Below are positions 53,330-63,220 of a stretch of 64,000 nt of DNA, in pieces (position 1 is the first letter of the stretch; each line of letters opens with the position of its first letter). The notes beneath the pieces are model-generated. The model had not been told where the DNA came from. It made no database searches and saw nothing but the letters and a program-made list of their open reading frames with translations. The position numbers and the translations under genes are program-made. The stretch is from Celeribacter baekdonensis B30 (GTDB lineage: Bacteria; Pseudomonadota; Alphaproteobacteria; Rhodobacterales; Rhodobacteraceae): the NCBI RefSeq assembly GCF_000299875.1, contig NZ_AMRK01000001.1:62001-126000 (forward strand). Direction: 5' to 3'.

Positions 53330-54037
53330 TCACCTCAGACGGCGAAACACCAATTGGCCAATCTCGGCACTGGCCCATTGCACCGATTGCACCATCCGGC
53401 CTCCCGCATCAATCCAATAGGTGTTGGTGAAAGAAAATTCCCCGGTCGCGGTCTGACAGGTCTCGCGCATGATCCTTGCAGAGGTCGAAATCTCACCAGA
53501 TGTCACCGATTGAGTTTCACCCGGCGTGATTGCACAGGTTAGCGCCAAACGCGTCGTGCGCTCCAACCCATCCAGAAACCGATAGGTTTTCGTCACCGTC
53601 CCGGCCTGTTTTGTGGTGATCAGCCGCACAGCCCCGCCGTCTTCCACAGACATCAAGTCATTGCCAAAGCCACGGGTGGCCGTCAGCATTCCCCGATCAA
53701 GGCTTGTGGTTTTTCGATCGGCCCCCACCCAAGTGATCACCGAACCGTTTTGGCCATAGATCGAGGTCACCGCATAGGCGCTCGTTTTTTCTTGCATCAC
53801 AAATTGCAGCGGGACCCCTGGGATTTCTCTCATGGTGGTCTCAATCGACACGCGCGGATCAACCGGGGGCGCGGCTTTACCCTTGCCGCCCAGCTTCCCC
53901 ACAGCCATGGACGAGAGATCTTTGATCGTTGCGCTGGCCCGTTTGGCGGACTGATCATTGCCACAGCCCATCAGGCCAAACGACAAACCGAGCGCCGCCA
54001 AAGCCACGGCAAGACGCGTCATCTTGTGCTGTTTCAT
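53330..54037 (-). CDS. yjbF: YjbF/GfcB-family lipoprotein (exopolysaccharide/capsule)
   Basis: This 235-aa lipoprotein has a signal and lipobox LMGC near residue 25. The YjbF (GfcB) domain is recognisable by VPLQFVMQEKTSAYAVTSIYGQNG near 75-98, FLDGLERTTRLALTC and WIDAGGRMVQSVQWASAEIGQ. In E. coli yjbEFGH makes an exopolysaccharide, and gfcB is in the group 4 capsule operon. It overlaps yjbH by ATGA. The yjbE and yjbG partners are absent, the usual condition in Rhodobacteraceae. ATG 54037 is where the signal peptide begins. Confidence 0.85.
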   Translation of the reverse strand: MKQHKMTRLAVALAALGLSFGLMGCGNDQSAKRASATIKDLSSMAVGKLGGKGKAAPPVDPRVSIETTMREIPGVPLQFVMQEKTSAYAVTSIYGQNGSVITWVGADRKTTSLDRGMLTATRGFGNDLMSVEDGGAVRLITTKQAGTVTKTYRFLDGLERTTRLALTCAITPGETQSVTSGEISTSARIMRETCQTATGEFSFTNTYWIDAGGRMVQSVQWASAEIGQLVFRRLR

Positions 54038-56166
54038 CTCCAATACCGCCCCCAACGGTCTTCGATCTCTGGTTGTTGGGTGCCGCGGATACGCTCATAC
54101 AACCGTCCCTGCACATTCAGGCGCGCGCCGCCATCACGGGTGAGCGATTGCAACAGGAAATCATTACGTTCGGTGGTCGGCGTTCCGGCGAACCAATCAG
54201 AGGGCATGGAAATCCGAATGCCTTTGTCAAAAGAGCCTTCGCCAAATTCATCAAAGGGCACATCGGTCAAGGTCGCATAGGCGCCAACCCGCCAACCATT
54301 GTTGAATTCGCGATCCACAGAGAACGTCGCGCCCCAGTCGCCGGCAAGATAGCGACCCACATCCACTTGACCATGGAAACCGTTGCCCATGTCGTAGTAG
54401 CCGGAGACGTGCCCCGTCACGATATCATAGTCGCCGAAGCCAAACAGATCATCAAAATCGCGTTTGAGCGCATAGTTGACCTCGGCGCCAAGGGCCAGGC
54501 GGCTGGCGGATTTTTTCCAAAGCACTTCACCGGACACACCGCCATACATCCGTTCAAGATAGCCGACAGATGCGCGGGTAAAGATGTTTTCAGCCGGATG
54601 ACCATACCAGTTGGCCGTCAGGTTTTCGAGTTGTACCTGATTGGAATAATAGGGTGCCTCAGAACGCACAGGCGGCAGGGTGGTGTCATCGACGCTGACA
54701 TCCTCATCGGCAATATTGCCACTGAGACGGACCGAGGTTGACGCCCGCAAAGACAGGCCCGGCATCAGTTCGTAATTGACCTTGCCACGCAATCCGATGT
54801 CAGCACGCAATGGGCTTTCGGGGTCAAAGACGGAGGCTGTCAGATAGGGTGACACAGACCAGTGCAGGCGCGGATAGACATCGTCAAGCCGCACCAAAGG
54901 ATCGGAGGGCAAAGCGCGGGGATCGGCAAATTGCGTCACGGCCAGCATCTGGCCAGCCGGCTCGAATTCAAGCCGCTCGACACCGGTGCGCGGGACGATG
55001 GTGGACTGTGTCGGCACGCCCTCAACCACCTCGGTCATCACAAAGGTTTCGACCGACGGCGGGAAGGCCCGCGACATCAGGCGCGACAGGCGACCCAGCG
55101 CCTCGGCGCGTGCGGCAAAGCGGGTGTTGTTAAACCGCACTTCGGCGCGGGTCGCGGTCAAAGACATGGCTTCGAGTTCAAGCCCCTCTTTGGCCATCGC
55201 GCGCGCCAAGGCTTTGCGAATTGCGGGGGCGTCCGTGCCATCCTCAATCCATGCGCCAGACCACCCCAACGCATCGGCAGAGCGGCTCGGGCGCTGCATC
55301 ACCGGGATCGGCGCGGGTTCAAGCCCGCCTTTCACCGCCGGGGTTTTCGGGTTGAGAAATCCGGTGATCCCAAACCCGAACATGTCGCCATAGAGATAAG
55401 AGGCGGTGGCGGTGATATGGGGGGTAATGTGATAGCTCAGACCGACATTGAAAGGCGAATTATGCGTGACGATGCCACGCTCCGTTTCGGCCAGATAGGC
55501 ATCAGACGAATATTCCGCCAAAACGGTCAACTTGTCATTGAGATCGTAACTCAACCCGCCAAACGCCCCGACAGGTCCGCGAAACCATTGATCATAATTG
55601 AGCGTGCCACCGGTGTCCCGAAGGTCGCCATCCCGATTGCCGATGGAAAAGCCAAGATCGTTTTGCGTCGCCAAACGGCCCCAACCAAGCCCCCCGGTCA
55701 CGCGCAGGCGCTCACCGACGGATTTGGTGGCCACTATATATTCACTGCCCAAAAGGCTTGTGCCCATGAGATCGCGCAGACCGAGGGACACGGCGGGGCG
55801 ATAAGTCCCCTCGTCAAAAAGCTGATAGCTGAGATCAAAGGTCCGGTCCCAATAGACGTCGAATTCGTCGGTCAGATTTTCCGTGCCGCTGTAGCTGAGG
55901 CTGCCAGACAGGCGCGGCAGGATTTGAAAGGCCAAGGTGGTACGGCGCACGGGACCAAAACGCGTATGCGACAGGCTCAGTTGCCCATCCGGTGCCGCCT
56001 CTGCCGTGGGCATATCCAACAGACCTGCGGAGCCATAAAGGCCGAAACGTGAGGTGTGCAATTCCTCGGCCATCATCGGTGTGCTTGACAGCGCCACGCC
56101 TCCGACCGCGGCCCAAAGCAAAGCTTTGCCGCCTTGACGTTCAGCTCTCGCCCGTCGTCCCTGCAT
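54034..56166 (-). CDS. yjbH: YjbH/GfcD-family outer-membrane protein (exopolysaccharide)
   Basis: This 710-aa exported protein is probably a beta-barrel. It has an N-terminal basic region and signal peptide (about 1-35, ending MMAEE), then GLYGSAGLLDMPTAEAAPDG near 42-61, the YjbH signature. Many short amphipathic beta-strands follow, and the C-terminal half has aromatic/Gly-rich strands. The role is in outer-membrane export or assembly of exopolysaccharide. ATG 56166 (signal peptide start) is chosen; an ATG at 56208 with no ribosome site would add 14 residues. It is translationally coupled to yjbF. Confidence 0.83.
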   Translation of the reverse strand: MQGRRARAERQGGKALLWAAVGGVALSSTPMMAEELHTSRFGLYGSAGLLDMPTAEAAPDGQLSLSHTRFGPVRRTTLAFQILPRLSGSLSYSGTENLTDEFDVYWDRTFDLSYQLFDEGTYRPAVSLGLRDLMGTSLLGSEYIVATKSVGERLRVTGGLGWGRLATQNDLGFSIGNRDGDLRDTGGTLNYDQWFRGPVGAFGGLSYDLNDKLTVLAEYSSDAYLAETERGIVTHNSPFNVGLSYHITPHITATASYLYGDMFGFGITGFLNPKTPAVKGGLEPAPIPVMQRPSRSADALGWSGAWIEDGTDAPAIRKALARAMAKEGLELEAMSLTATRAEVRFNNTRFAARAEALGRLSRLMSRAFPPSVETFVMTEVVEGVPTQSTIVPRTGVERLEFEPAGQMLAVTQFADPRALPSDPLVRLDDVYPRLHWSVSPYLTASVFDPESPLRADIGLRGKVNYELMPGLSLRASTSVRLSGNIADEDVSVDDTTLPPVRSEAPYYSNQVQLENLTANWYGHPAENIFTRASVGYLERMYGGVSGEVLWKKSASRLALGAEVNYALKRDFDDLFGFGDYDIVTGHVSGYYDMGNGFHGQVDVGRYLAGDWGATFSVDREFNNGWRVGAYATLTDVPFDEFGEGSFDKGIRISMPSDWFAGTPTTERNDFLLQSLTRDGGARLNVQGRLYERIRGTQQPEIEDRWGRYWR

Positions 56167-56307
56167 CGTCCTGTGACCCACTTTATTCCCCGAAATTTTA
56201 CGTACCATATCAGAATTTAACCTGTGGCCTAGCCCGTATGCGGCCCGAACGCTGCACCATGATATGGGGCGCTTTTGCCCCCCTTTTTGAGCCATCTCTG
56301 CGGTGTT

Positions 56308-58164
56308 TCAAGCCTTGAGTGGAATTTGCTCGGACTGGTAGCCATCCACCCGCTCCATCGCCACCTTGCGCAATTTTTGCGGGTTCGCCGTGTCGATGGC
56401 CACCTGAACTTCGCGCAACATTCCCGCGATTTGAATCTCGCTCAGCCGCGCCTCCTCGGCGCGCAAGATTTTCGGATGCGGCGTTTTACACAGGCTGTCC
56501 TCATCGACAAACAGCTCTTCAAATAGCTTTTCACCGGGGCGCAGGCCCGTGATTTTGATCTCAATGTCACCCTCGCCCGTCACCGGATCCTTGACCCGGC
56601 GCCCGGACAGGCGGATCAGTTTGCGGGCAATATTGATGATTTTTTGCGGTTTCCCCATGTCCAATACGAACACATCGCCGCCTTCGGCATAGGCCCCGGC
56701 CAAAAGCACAAGACGCGCGGCCTCAGAGACTGTCATGAAATACCGGTTCATCTCTGGATGGGTGACGGTCACCGGTCCGCCCGCTTCGATTTGCGCCTGA
56801 AACAGCGGCAACACCGAGCCGGACGACCCCAAGACATTGCCAAAGCGCACCATGGCAAATTTGGTGTCCGGTGCGCGGGTTTGCACATCCTGAACGATCA
56901 ATTCCGCCAAACGCTTTGTCGCCCCCATCACGCTGGTCGGGCGGACTGCCTTATCGGTTGACACAAGGATAAAACGCTCAATGCCCGCAGAAACGGCGGC
57001 ATCGGCCAAAATTTTCGTGCCCAGAATATTGTTGCGCGCGCCCTCAAGCTCATTGCCCTCGACCAAAGGCACATGCTTGTAGGCGGCAGCGTGAAGGATG
57101 ATTTCCACCTTCTCCTCGGCCATCACCTGACGCAAGCGCATGGGATCGGTGACCGAGCCAAGCCGGGAACAAATCTCGACCGCGCATGATTGGGTACGCT
57201 TGGCCAGATCGAGGTCTGCCATATAGAGATTGTATTCGCTTTGCTCGAACAACACGATTTTGGCTGGGCGACAGGCGATCAACTGACGGCACAATTCAGA
57301 GCCAATAGACCCGCCTGCCCCGGTGACCATCACCACACGCCCGGCATAGCTCTTGGCCACCTCAGGGGTCTCAAGATCAACTTTGTCGCGCCCCAGGATG
57401 TCATGCGGATCAACCGTGCGCAATTTTTCATTGCCGCGATCCGCCAGCAAATCAATGAAGGATGGCAAAATCTGCACGTCAATATCGGCGCGAAGACACA
57501 TATCGACAATCGCCTTCTGCCGCGCCTTGGCGCTATCGGGCAAAGCGATGATCAGCTTTGAGATGGATTGGCGAAACATATCGGCGATTAAATCTTTTGG
57601 CGAGCACACAGGTATGCCGCCGATTTCCATCCCATGCATGGTGGGATTGTCGTCAAAAAATGCAACCGGGCGCATGTCCGACGATTGGCTCAACGCCGAG
57701 GCCAATTGCACCCCGGCGGGTCCGGCACCAAACACGGCGACCGTTTGGCGTTTGTGCAAATGTTCCCGAAGGTGGCCGAACACAGACACTGCAATGGCAC
57801 GGGTTCCGACCATGCCAGCAAAAGAAAACACGCCAAAAGTCAGCGTGTTGGCCAACATATGCGGCACACCGAGGCCAAGAGAGACAATCATCAGGCTCAG
57901 CATGATCGCGAGGTTGGCCTTGGCGATATTAAGCACATCGCCAGAGTTCAGCATCACGAGTTTAATCCGTTGAAGACGAAACCCCGTGATCATGGCCAGC
58001 CCAAACAGACCCACCACAAGGTAAAGCCAAAACATGCCCGGATAGGACGCAGGAAAATCCGCGCCAAAGAGCAAGATATGTGTCATCGTGAGTGCCGCGA
58101 ATAAGACCCCGACGTCGTTTGCCATCAAAACAGCGCGCACAACATGCACAGGCAGGGAGGTCAT
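56308..58164 (-). CDS. CapD/WbpM-type nucleotide-sugar epimerase/dehydratase
   Basis: This 618-aa inner-membrane enzyme of the polysaccharide-synthesis SDR family is related to UDP-GlcNAc C4,6-dehydratase WbpM/PglF/CapD. It has an N-terminal membrane domain (four helices, about 1-130), a CoA-binding-like Rossmann half (VFGAGPAGVQLASAL near 140) and a C-terminal SDR domain (VTGAGGSIGSELCRQL near 287). HAAAYKHVPLVE and MGATKRLAE carry the catalytic lysine region. It makes the activated deoxy-sugar precursor for polysaccharide. The start is uncertain: a GTG nine codons upstream (58191) is also open. Confidence 0.85.
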   Translation of the reverse strand: MTSLPVHVVRAVLMANDVGVLFAALTMTHILLFGADFPASYPGMFWLYLVVGLFGLAMITGFRLQRIKLVMLNSGDVLNIAKANLAIMLSLMIVSLGLGVPHMLANTLTFGVFSFAGMVGTRAIAVSVFGHLREHLHKRQTVAVFGAGPAGVQLASALSQSSDMRPVAFFDDNPTMHGMEIGGIPVCSPKDLIADMFRQSISKLIIALPDSAKARQKAIVDMCLRADIDVQILPSFIDLLADRGNEKLRTVDPHDILGRDKVDLETPEVAKSYAGRVVMVTGAGGSIGSELCRQLIACRPAKIVLFEQSEYNLYMADLDLAKRTQSCAVEICSRLGSVTDPMRLRQVMAEEKVEIILHAAAYKHVPLVEGNELEGARNNILGTKILADAAVSAGIERFILVSTDKAVRPTSVMGATKRLAELIVQDVQTRAPDTKFAMVRFGNVLGSSGSVLPLFQAQIEAGGPVTVTHPEMNRYFMTVSEAARLVLLAGAYAEGGDVFVLDMGKPQKIINIARKLIRLSGRRVKDPVTGEGDIEIKITGLRPGEKLFEELFVDEDSLCKTPHPKILRAEEARLSEIQIAGMLREVQVAIDTANPQKLRKVAMERVDGYQSEQIPLKA

Positions 58165-58336
58165 ACCAACGATTAAAACTCTTCTGTACACTCGGTTACT
58201 CGCTCAAAAAGTGTATTTTCCCTTTCTTCCTTGCAAAAAGCATGGGCTTGGGAAAGGGCGTATGTGTATTAAAACCGAAACTGTGTAAAAAAGTACCAGA
58301 TTGATCAGCGAAGGACCGCCGAGGGACCGCCGGACC

Positions 58337-58948
58337 TCATCGTCTCTGCAGAACGGCAGCGCAGGTCATGGCCAATATCTTGACGTCGAAACAGACAGTT
58401 GCATGTCTTTGATAGATCAGATCCAAACACGCCTTTCGGGGCACGCACCGGCGGGCATAGACATCATCCGTTTGCTCAAAACTGACGCATTTGGACAAAA
58501 GGCGTTCTTCATGGGCGTGGAAATACAAACTCGCCAAACCCGTCACGCCGGGGCGGTTTTTCAGGACATCCGCATAGAGATCGGGAAACCGCTCGACATA
58601 GGCTCTAAGCGGCGGGCGCGGACCGACAAAGGACATATCCCCGCGCAGAATGTTCCAAAGCTGCGGCAGTTCATCCAACCGGGTTTTCCTCAGAAAACGC
58701 CCAATTCTTGTCACCCGCGTGGACTTATCGCCACCGGACACGCCGCTGTCATTTTGCGCCACGGTCATGGTGCGGAATTTGATCAGTTGAAAGCCGGTGT
58801 CTGCGGTTTTCATCCGCTCGGAGGTGTAGAAAATCGGCGCCCCGTCCCGAAACAGGATCAACAGCGCCACGATGGCAAAGACGGGCCATAGCAGAGCCGC
58901 CAGAACAAGCGCAAAGACGATATCAAAGAGTCGTTTTCGACCTGTCAT
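58337..58948 (-). CDS. Sugar transferase (undecaprenyl-phosphate hexose-1-P transferase type)
   Basis: This 203-aa inner-membrane initiating transferase of the PglC/WcaJ C-terminal type puts sugar-1-phosphate on undecaprenyl phosphate. It has one N-terminal hydrophobic helix (about 9-32) and conserved catalytic elements: FQLIKFRTMTV near 53-63, RIGRFLRKTRLDELPQLWNILRGDMSFVGPRP (Asp-Glu dyad near 92-115) and NRPGVTGLASL. GAGGCG precedes ATG 58948. It overlaps the SDR gene upstream by ATGA. With the CapD-type enzyme downstream it could start an exopolysaccharide repeat unit. Confidence 0.88.
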   Translation of the reverse strand: MTGRKRLFDIVFALVLAALLWPVFAIVALLILFRDGAPIFYTSERMKTADTGFQLIKFRTMTVAQNDSGVSGGDKSTRVTRIGRFLRKTRLDELPQLWNILRGDMSFVGPRPPLRAYVERFPDLYADVLKNRPGVTGLASLYFHAHEERLLSKCVSFEQTDDVYARRCVPRKACLDLIYQRHATVCFDVKILAMTCAAVLQRR

Positions 58949-59841
58949 AATACGCCTCGCAGCCGCTGCCATTCGGCAACAATATCTGCCGCAGTGTCGC
59001 CCACCGGGACCTGCGGGCAGATGTCAAAAAGAACAGTACAGTTCAACGCGATGTTTTGATGTCCCGAGGCGGATACGGGTACGGCCGTCCATGGCTCTTC
59101 CGCCGCTTCCAAGAGCGCATTCATCGACACTGGGTGACGCGCCCCTAGGTTGAGTACAGACGGCAAGGGTTGATCCGTTACGATCAGCGCACAAAGCAGA
59201 CGAAACAGGCTCAGAGGTCCGATATAAGACCGGCGCGGACCTTCGCCATCGGGGAACATATCCAGCCGCAACGGCGCATCGCCTGATGCCCGCGCCATGG
59301 CATTGCCCAAAAGCATATCCGCCCCCGCGACATTGCCAATGCGCAGGCAACAGATCTCAAGCCCCAATGCATCCGCTCGCCGGGCGCACAGTGCCTCCAT
59401 CTCCATCTTCGCCGCGCCATAGGCGTTGAGCGGGTGGAGCGTATCGGTTTCGACAAAAGGACACCCCATCCCCGCGCCATAGACGGCAGAAGAGGACGCC
59501 ACGATGAGTTTTGAAATCCCCGCTGACTGAGCCGCAGAGATCGCCGCGTCCACGATCTCGACGTTGGCTTTCATCTCAGCCGGATCGTCTTTGCGCCCGG
59601 TTTGGGACACGCCGGCAAAGACCAAAAGCGCATCCAGCCCGCCCCGGCGCGCGGCTTCATGGATCAGAGGCTGCGGGTCCGTGAGGTCAGGCCAGTGAAA
59701 ACCGGTCTTCGGGTCAGGCGGGGGTGCGCGAAATTGCCATGTGATCTTTATATGCTCCGCAGGTTCCGCCCGTGATGCCGCACGCAACAGCGCGCCGATC
59801 CGCCCGGAGGCCCCGATGACTGCGGCGCGGTGGTTTGACAT
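58945..59841 (-). CDS. NAD-dependent epimerase/dehydratase (SDR, extended)
   Basis: This 298-aa short-chain dehydrogenase of the nucleotide-sugar epimerase family has GASGRIG at 10-16 as coenzyme site, the Ser of VASSSAVYGAG near 115-125, and the Tyr-x-x-x-Lys pair in NAYGAAKMEM near 140. The variable C-terminal part suggests a nucleotide-sugar or lipid-sugar substrate, not further defined. It forms a two-gene unit with the sugar transferase. The ribosome site is weak (GAGC). The 82-bp gap to macB has no hairpin. Confidence 0.83.
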   Translation of the reverse strand: MSNHRAAVIGASGRIGALLRAASRAEPAEHIKITWQFRAPPPDPKTGFHWPDLTDPQPLIHEAARRGGLDALLVFAGVSQTGRKDDPAEMKANVEIVDAAISAAQSAGISKLIVASSSAVYGAGMGCPFVETDTLHPLNAYGAAKMEMEALCARRADALGLEICCLRIGNVAGADMLLGNAMARASGDAPLRLDMFPDGEGPRRSYIGPLSLFRLLCALIVTDQPLPSVLNLGARHPVSMNALLEAAEEPWTAVPVSASGHQNIALNCTVLFDICPQVPVGDTAADIVAEWQRLRGVL

Positions 59842-59923
59842 GCTCGCGTGGTGTCCTGTTCACATCTTTGAACGCCATGCTACCGAGCCGCGCGCCAAGG
59901 TGCCAGTCCCGAAAACCACCCTT

Positions 59924-61891
59924 TCACTCCCGGCTCAGCGCGACAACAGGATCGAGGCGCGCCGCATTGCGTGCCGGAAGAAAGCCAAAGGTGATCCCGA
60001 TCAAGGTCGAGGACAGGAATGCGACGACAACGGCCGCGACCGAGAAACTCAATCGCACACTGTCCACAAAGCGTTCCACCAGAACCCCGCCAATCAACGC
60101 CGCCGCAATCCCAATCACCCCACCGACGAGACAGACCATCACGGCCTCCAGCAAAAACTGGCTGACAATATCGGAGCGCCGCGCCCCGATGGCGATGCGC
60201 ACGCCGATCTCTTTGGTCCGTTCAGTCACAGAGACCAACATGATGTTCATCACGCCAATCCCGCCGACGATCAGTGAAATCACCGCAATCATCGCCACAA
60301 GATAGGTCAGTGTTTCGGTCGTTGAAGTGATGGTTTCACGGATCGTGTCCGTGTTGGTCAAAAAGAAATCCTTGGAACCGTGGCGCGCGGTCAAAAGTGC
60401 GGAAATCTGGGCTTCGGCCTCGGCCATATCGAAATCGTCAACCACCCGAATGCCAATGCTATCGAGGTTGTTTTGTCCCGACACCCGCGCCATCGCCGTG
60501 GTGTAGGGCACCCAGACATTGAGCGAAGACGGACCAAACGTGGCTCCTGTCGAACGCACCACGCCGATCACCCGGACCGGCACATGGCCTAATATCAATA
60601 CCTGCCCCAAAGGATCGACCCCTGTGTCAAAAAACGTGCCTTGCGTGTCCTCATCAATCACCGCGACCTGCGTGTAACTCGTGACATCGCTGTCACTGAA
60701 CACGGTGCCAGAGACGGTCTCATAGGCGTGGACCTGAAAGTAATCGCCACTCACCCCGCTGATCGTCGCGGAGGCTTCGGTGTTGCGATAGATCACCGAG
60801 GCCTGTGTGGACACGGCGGGAGACACGCTGTCGGCGAAAGGCATCAAGGACAGGGCATCGGCATCTGAGGGCATCAGCGTTTCGATCCGCCCGGAATCCC
60901 GCGCGCCAAAGCCCGAGCCAGCGCGCACCGAAATCGTGTTGGTGCCCAGAGAGCTGATACTTTCGAGCACCTTTTCCTGCGTGCCATTGCCAAGCGCCAC
61001 GACCAGCACCACGGAGGCGATACCGATAATGATGCCGAGCATGGTCAGAAAAGAGCGGGTGCGATGCGCCAACATCGCCTTGAGCGAAATATTGAACGCC
61101 TCCCCCAACCTCTGCACCGCCGCGCCGATATGGGCGCTGGCGGGCGGGATTTGCGCCTTATAGGCGGTCTTGTTTTCGGGGTCTTTGCCGTCTTGCCGCT
61201 GATCCGAAATGATCCGTCCATCGCTGATCTCGATGATCCGATGGGCATGTTTGGCCACATTCGGGTCGTGTGTGACCATGGCGATGGTGTGGCCCCTGGC
61301 GTTGAGATCCAGCAAAAGCTCAATCAGGTCATCACCGCTTTTGGTGTCCAATGCGCCAGTCGGTTCATCGGCCAGGATCACCTCGCCCCCATTCATCAGG
61401 GCACGCGCCACAGAGACGCGTTGCTGCTGGCCGCCGGACAGTTCGGTAGGGCGATGATCAAAACGCGTCTCCAAGCCCAATTGGGTCAACAGCTCTTTGG
61501 CGTGTTCTCGCCGCGCGGTGCGCCCGACCCCGGCATAAATCGCGGGCACCTCGACATTCCCGACCGCATCCAGATCGGACAGCAATTGATAGCGTTGGAA
61601 AATAAAGCCGAAATGTTCGCGCCGCAGCCGCGACAATTCGTCAGGATCAAGATCTTCCACATCCTTGCCATCAAACATATATGTCCCGGCACTGGCCCGA
61701 TCGAGACAGCCGAGGATGTTCATCAGGGTCGATTTACCTGAGCCCGAGGTGCCGATAATGGCCACCATTTCGCCGGGGTAAATGTCGATATCCACGTCGC
61801 GCAACACGGTGATGACCTCTTCCCCTGCGGGAAAACTGCGGGTCAGACCGCGCGCGGAAATAAGCGGGTTGGGCCTTATGGCATCGGTCAT
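59924..61891 (-). CDS. macB: MacB-type ABC exporter (ATPase-permease)
   Basis: This 655-aa inner-membrane fusion of an N-terminal ABC ATPase (about 10-240) and a C-terminal FtsX-like permease has four TM helices and a large periplasmic domain (about 290-515). Walker A is GTSGSGKS at 47-54, the signature LSGGQQQR is near 148-155 and Walker B is ILADEPTGALD. MacAB-type pumps work with TolC as mechanotransmission exporters of macrolides, lipopeptides or toxins. It starts one base after the macA stop. Its place beside polysaccharide genes could mean it exports a glycan-related or lipid cargo; this is speculative. Confidence 0.9.
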   Translation of the reverse strand: MTDAIRPNPLISARGLTRSFPAGEEVITVLRDVDIDIYPGEMVAIIGTSGSGKSTLMNILGCLDRASAGTYMFDGKDVEDLDPDELSRLRREHFGFIFQRYQLLSDLDAVGNVEVPAIYAGVGRTARREHAKELLTQLGLETRFDHRPTELSGGQQQRVSVARALMNGGEVILADEPTGALDTKSGDDLIELLLDLNARGHTIAMVTHDPNVAKHAHRIIEISDGRIISDQRQDGKDPENKTAYKAQIPPASAHIGAAVQRLGEAFNISLKAMLAHRTRSFLTMLGIIIGIASVVLVVALGNGTQEKVLESISSLGTNTISVRAGSGFGARDSGRIETLMPSDADALSLMPFADSVSPAVSTQASVIYRNTEASATISGVSGDYFQVHAYETVSGTVFSDSDVTSYTQVAVIDEDTQGTFFDTGVDPLGQVLILGHVPVRVIGVVRSTGATFGPSSLNVWVPYTTAMARVSGQNNLDSIGIRVVDDFDMAEAEAQISALLTARHGSKDFFLTNTDTIRETITSTTETLTYLVAMIAVISLIVGGIGVMNIMLVSVTERTKEIGVRIAIGARRSDIVSQFLLEAVMVCLVGGVIGIAAALIGGVLVERFVDSVRLSFSVAAVVVAFLSSTLIGITFGFLPARNAARLDPVVALSRE

Positions 61892-61892
61892 G

Positions 61893-63059
61893 TCAGAACC
61901 CCATTCCCGGACCCATGCGTCCAGAACTGCCTGTGGGTGCCGCAACGGCTGCCCCGGTCACCACCCAATCGCCCTCGCTCACACCTGAGATGATTTCCGC
62001 CGTCACTTTGTCGTTCAGCCCCACCTCAACCGGCTGCATTTTTTCTGCACCGCTGGTGGCGTCATACACCATGACAAACCTCTGCCCCTCTGCATCCGTA
62101 TTCAAAGCCGCGGCAGGCACGGTCAACACATTCACCGCCTCATCCAAGACCACGGACACCTGTGTCGTCATCCCGATCCGCAACACATGATCCGGGTTAT
62201 CCACCTCAAGAATGCCATTGTAATAAATCGCCTCATCGGTCGAAATCGTATCGCTGTCCTCGATCTCCGAGGGGGCGGGTTCGATGTCGCGCACGGTGGC
62301 GGCAAAGGCGTTGTCGGGTTCTCCAAGAATGGTAAAGCTGACCTTTTGCCCCGCCGCGACATGCACCACATCGGCCTCTGAAATTTCGGCTTTGACGAGC
62401 ATCTTGTCGAGGTTGGCCAATTTCACCAAGGTCGGAGAGGTCGTGTTGGCATTCACCGTTTGACCTTCATCCACGACCACGGCCACAACCGTGCCGCTGA
62501 TCGGCGCCGTCACCGTGGTGCGGTCCAGCGCGATTTTCGCGGTCGACACATTGACCTCTGCGCTTGATTTTTGTGCGTCCAACGCCTCAAGCTCGGCCTC
62601 ATAAACCGCCAGATCGGCAATCGCGCTTTCGACATCTTCTTGCGAGGCGTAGTTTTGTTTGTTCAGCTCATTCAACCGATTCAAGGACAGTTGCGCCTTT
62701 TTCAAACTCGCATGTTTCGCCGCAATCTGCGCGTTGATATTGGCCAATTCCGCTTCGGCCTGAAGCACGTCGTTGTGTTGGTCCTGACTGTCGATCTGCG
62801 CGATCAAATCACCCGCCGCCACGGTTTGGCCCAAAGCGACGGCCATCGTTTCGATCTGACCCGAGGTGCGCGCACCGACGCTGATCAATTGCTTGGCTTC
62901 GATCGTGCCTGAGGCCAGCACAGTCTCGGACACCGATCCCCGCATGACACGCGCCGTTTGCGGCGGGGCTTGGTCGTCCTTGCTCGCATACTGGGTCCAG
63001 CCCCAATAGCCCGCTCCACAGAGCAGAATGACAATCAAAAAACGAAGGGAGGGTTTCAT
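61893..63059 (-). CDS. macA: MacA-type HlyD-family periplasmic adaptor
   Basis: This 388-aa adaptor connects MacB to an outer-membrane channel. It has an N-terminal signal anchor (about 5-22) and lipoyl halves at RGSVSETVLASGTIEAK (about 40-56) and RTTVTAPISGTVVAVVVDEG. A coiled-coil hairpin lies between (about 95-175; Ala/Glu/Lys-rich), with beta-barrel and membrane-proximal domains after. The C-terminus ends in a short Gly/Met/Pro tail. It is directly coupled to macB. AAAGG lies about seven bases before the ATG. Confidence 0.9.
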   Translation of the reverse strand: MKPSLRFLIVILLCGAGYWGWTQYASKDDQAPPQTARVMRGSVSETVLASGTIEAKQLISVGARTSGQIETMAVALGQTVAAGDLIAQIDSQDQHNDVLQAEAELANINAQIAAKHASLKKAQLSLNRLNELNKQNYASQEDVESAIADLAVYEAELEALDAQKSSAEVNVSTAKIALDRTTVTAPISGTVVAVVVDEGQTVNANTTSPTLVKLANLDKMLVKAEISEADVVHVAAGQKVSFTILGEPDNAFAATVRDIEPAPSEIEDSDTISTDEAIYYNGILEVDNPDHVLRIGMTTQVSVVLDEAVNVLTVPAAALNTDAEGQRFVMVYDATSGAEKMQPVEVGLNDKVTAEIISGVSEGDWVVTGAAVAAPTGSSGRMGPGMGF

Positions 63060-63156
63060 ATCGAACCTTTCAAATGCCGCAGCGCAGAGAGCTTGAACCT
63101 GTAATACGCAGGAGCGTCGGATTTCCGTCGCACATATCTCGCTGAGGGGCCAAATT

Positions 63157-63188
63157 CAAAAGAGCCGCCAAAGGGGTCTCGGCGGCTC
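63157..63188 (-). terminator. Intrinsic terminator of EF-G-like gene
   Basis: On the minus strand the 8-bp stem GAGCCGCC/GGCGGCTC is followed by TTTTGAATTT, 33 bp after the stop codon. Confidence 0.8.
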
Positions 63189-63220
63189 AAATTTTGATTT
63201 TGTTGTGAGGGTTAGCTCAA

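Noticed and set aside
54862-56052. 396-codon plus-strand frame inside yjbH
   Set aside because: It is antisense to a recognisable YjbH protein and has no ribosome site or domain.
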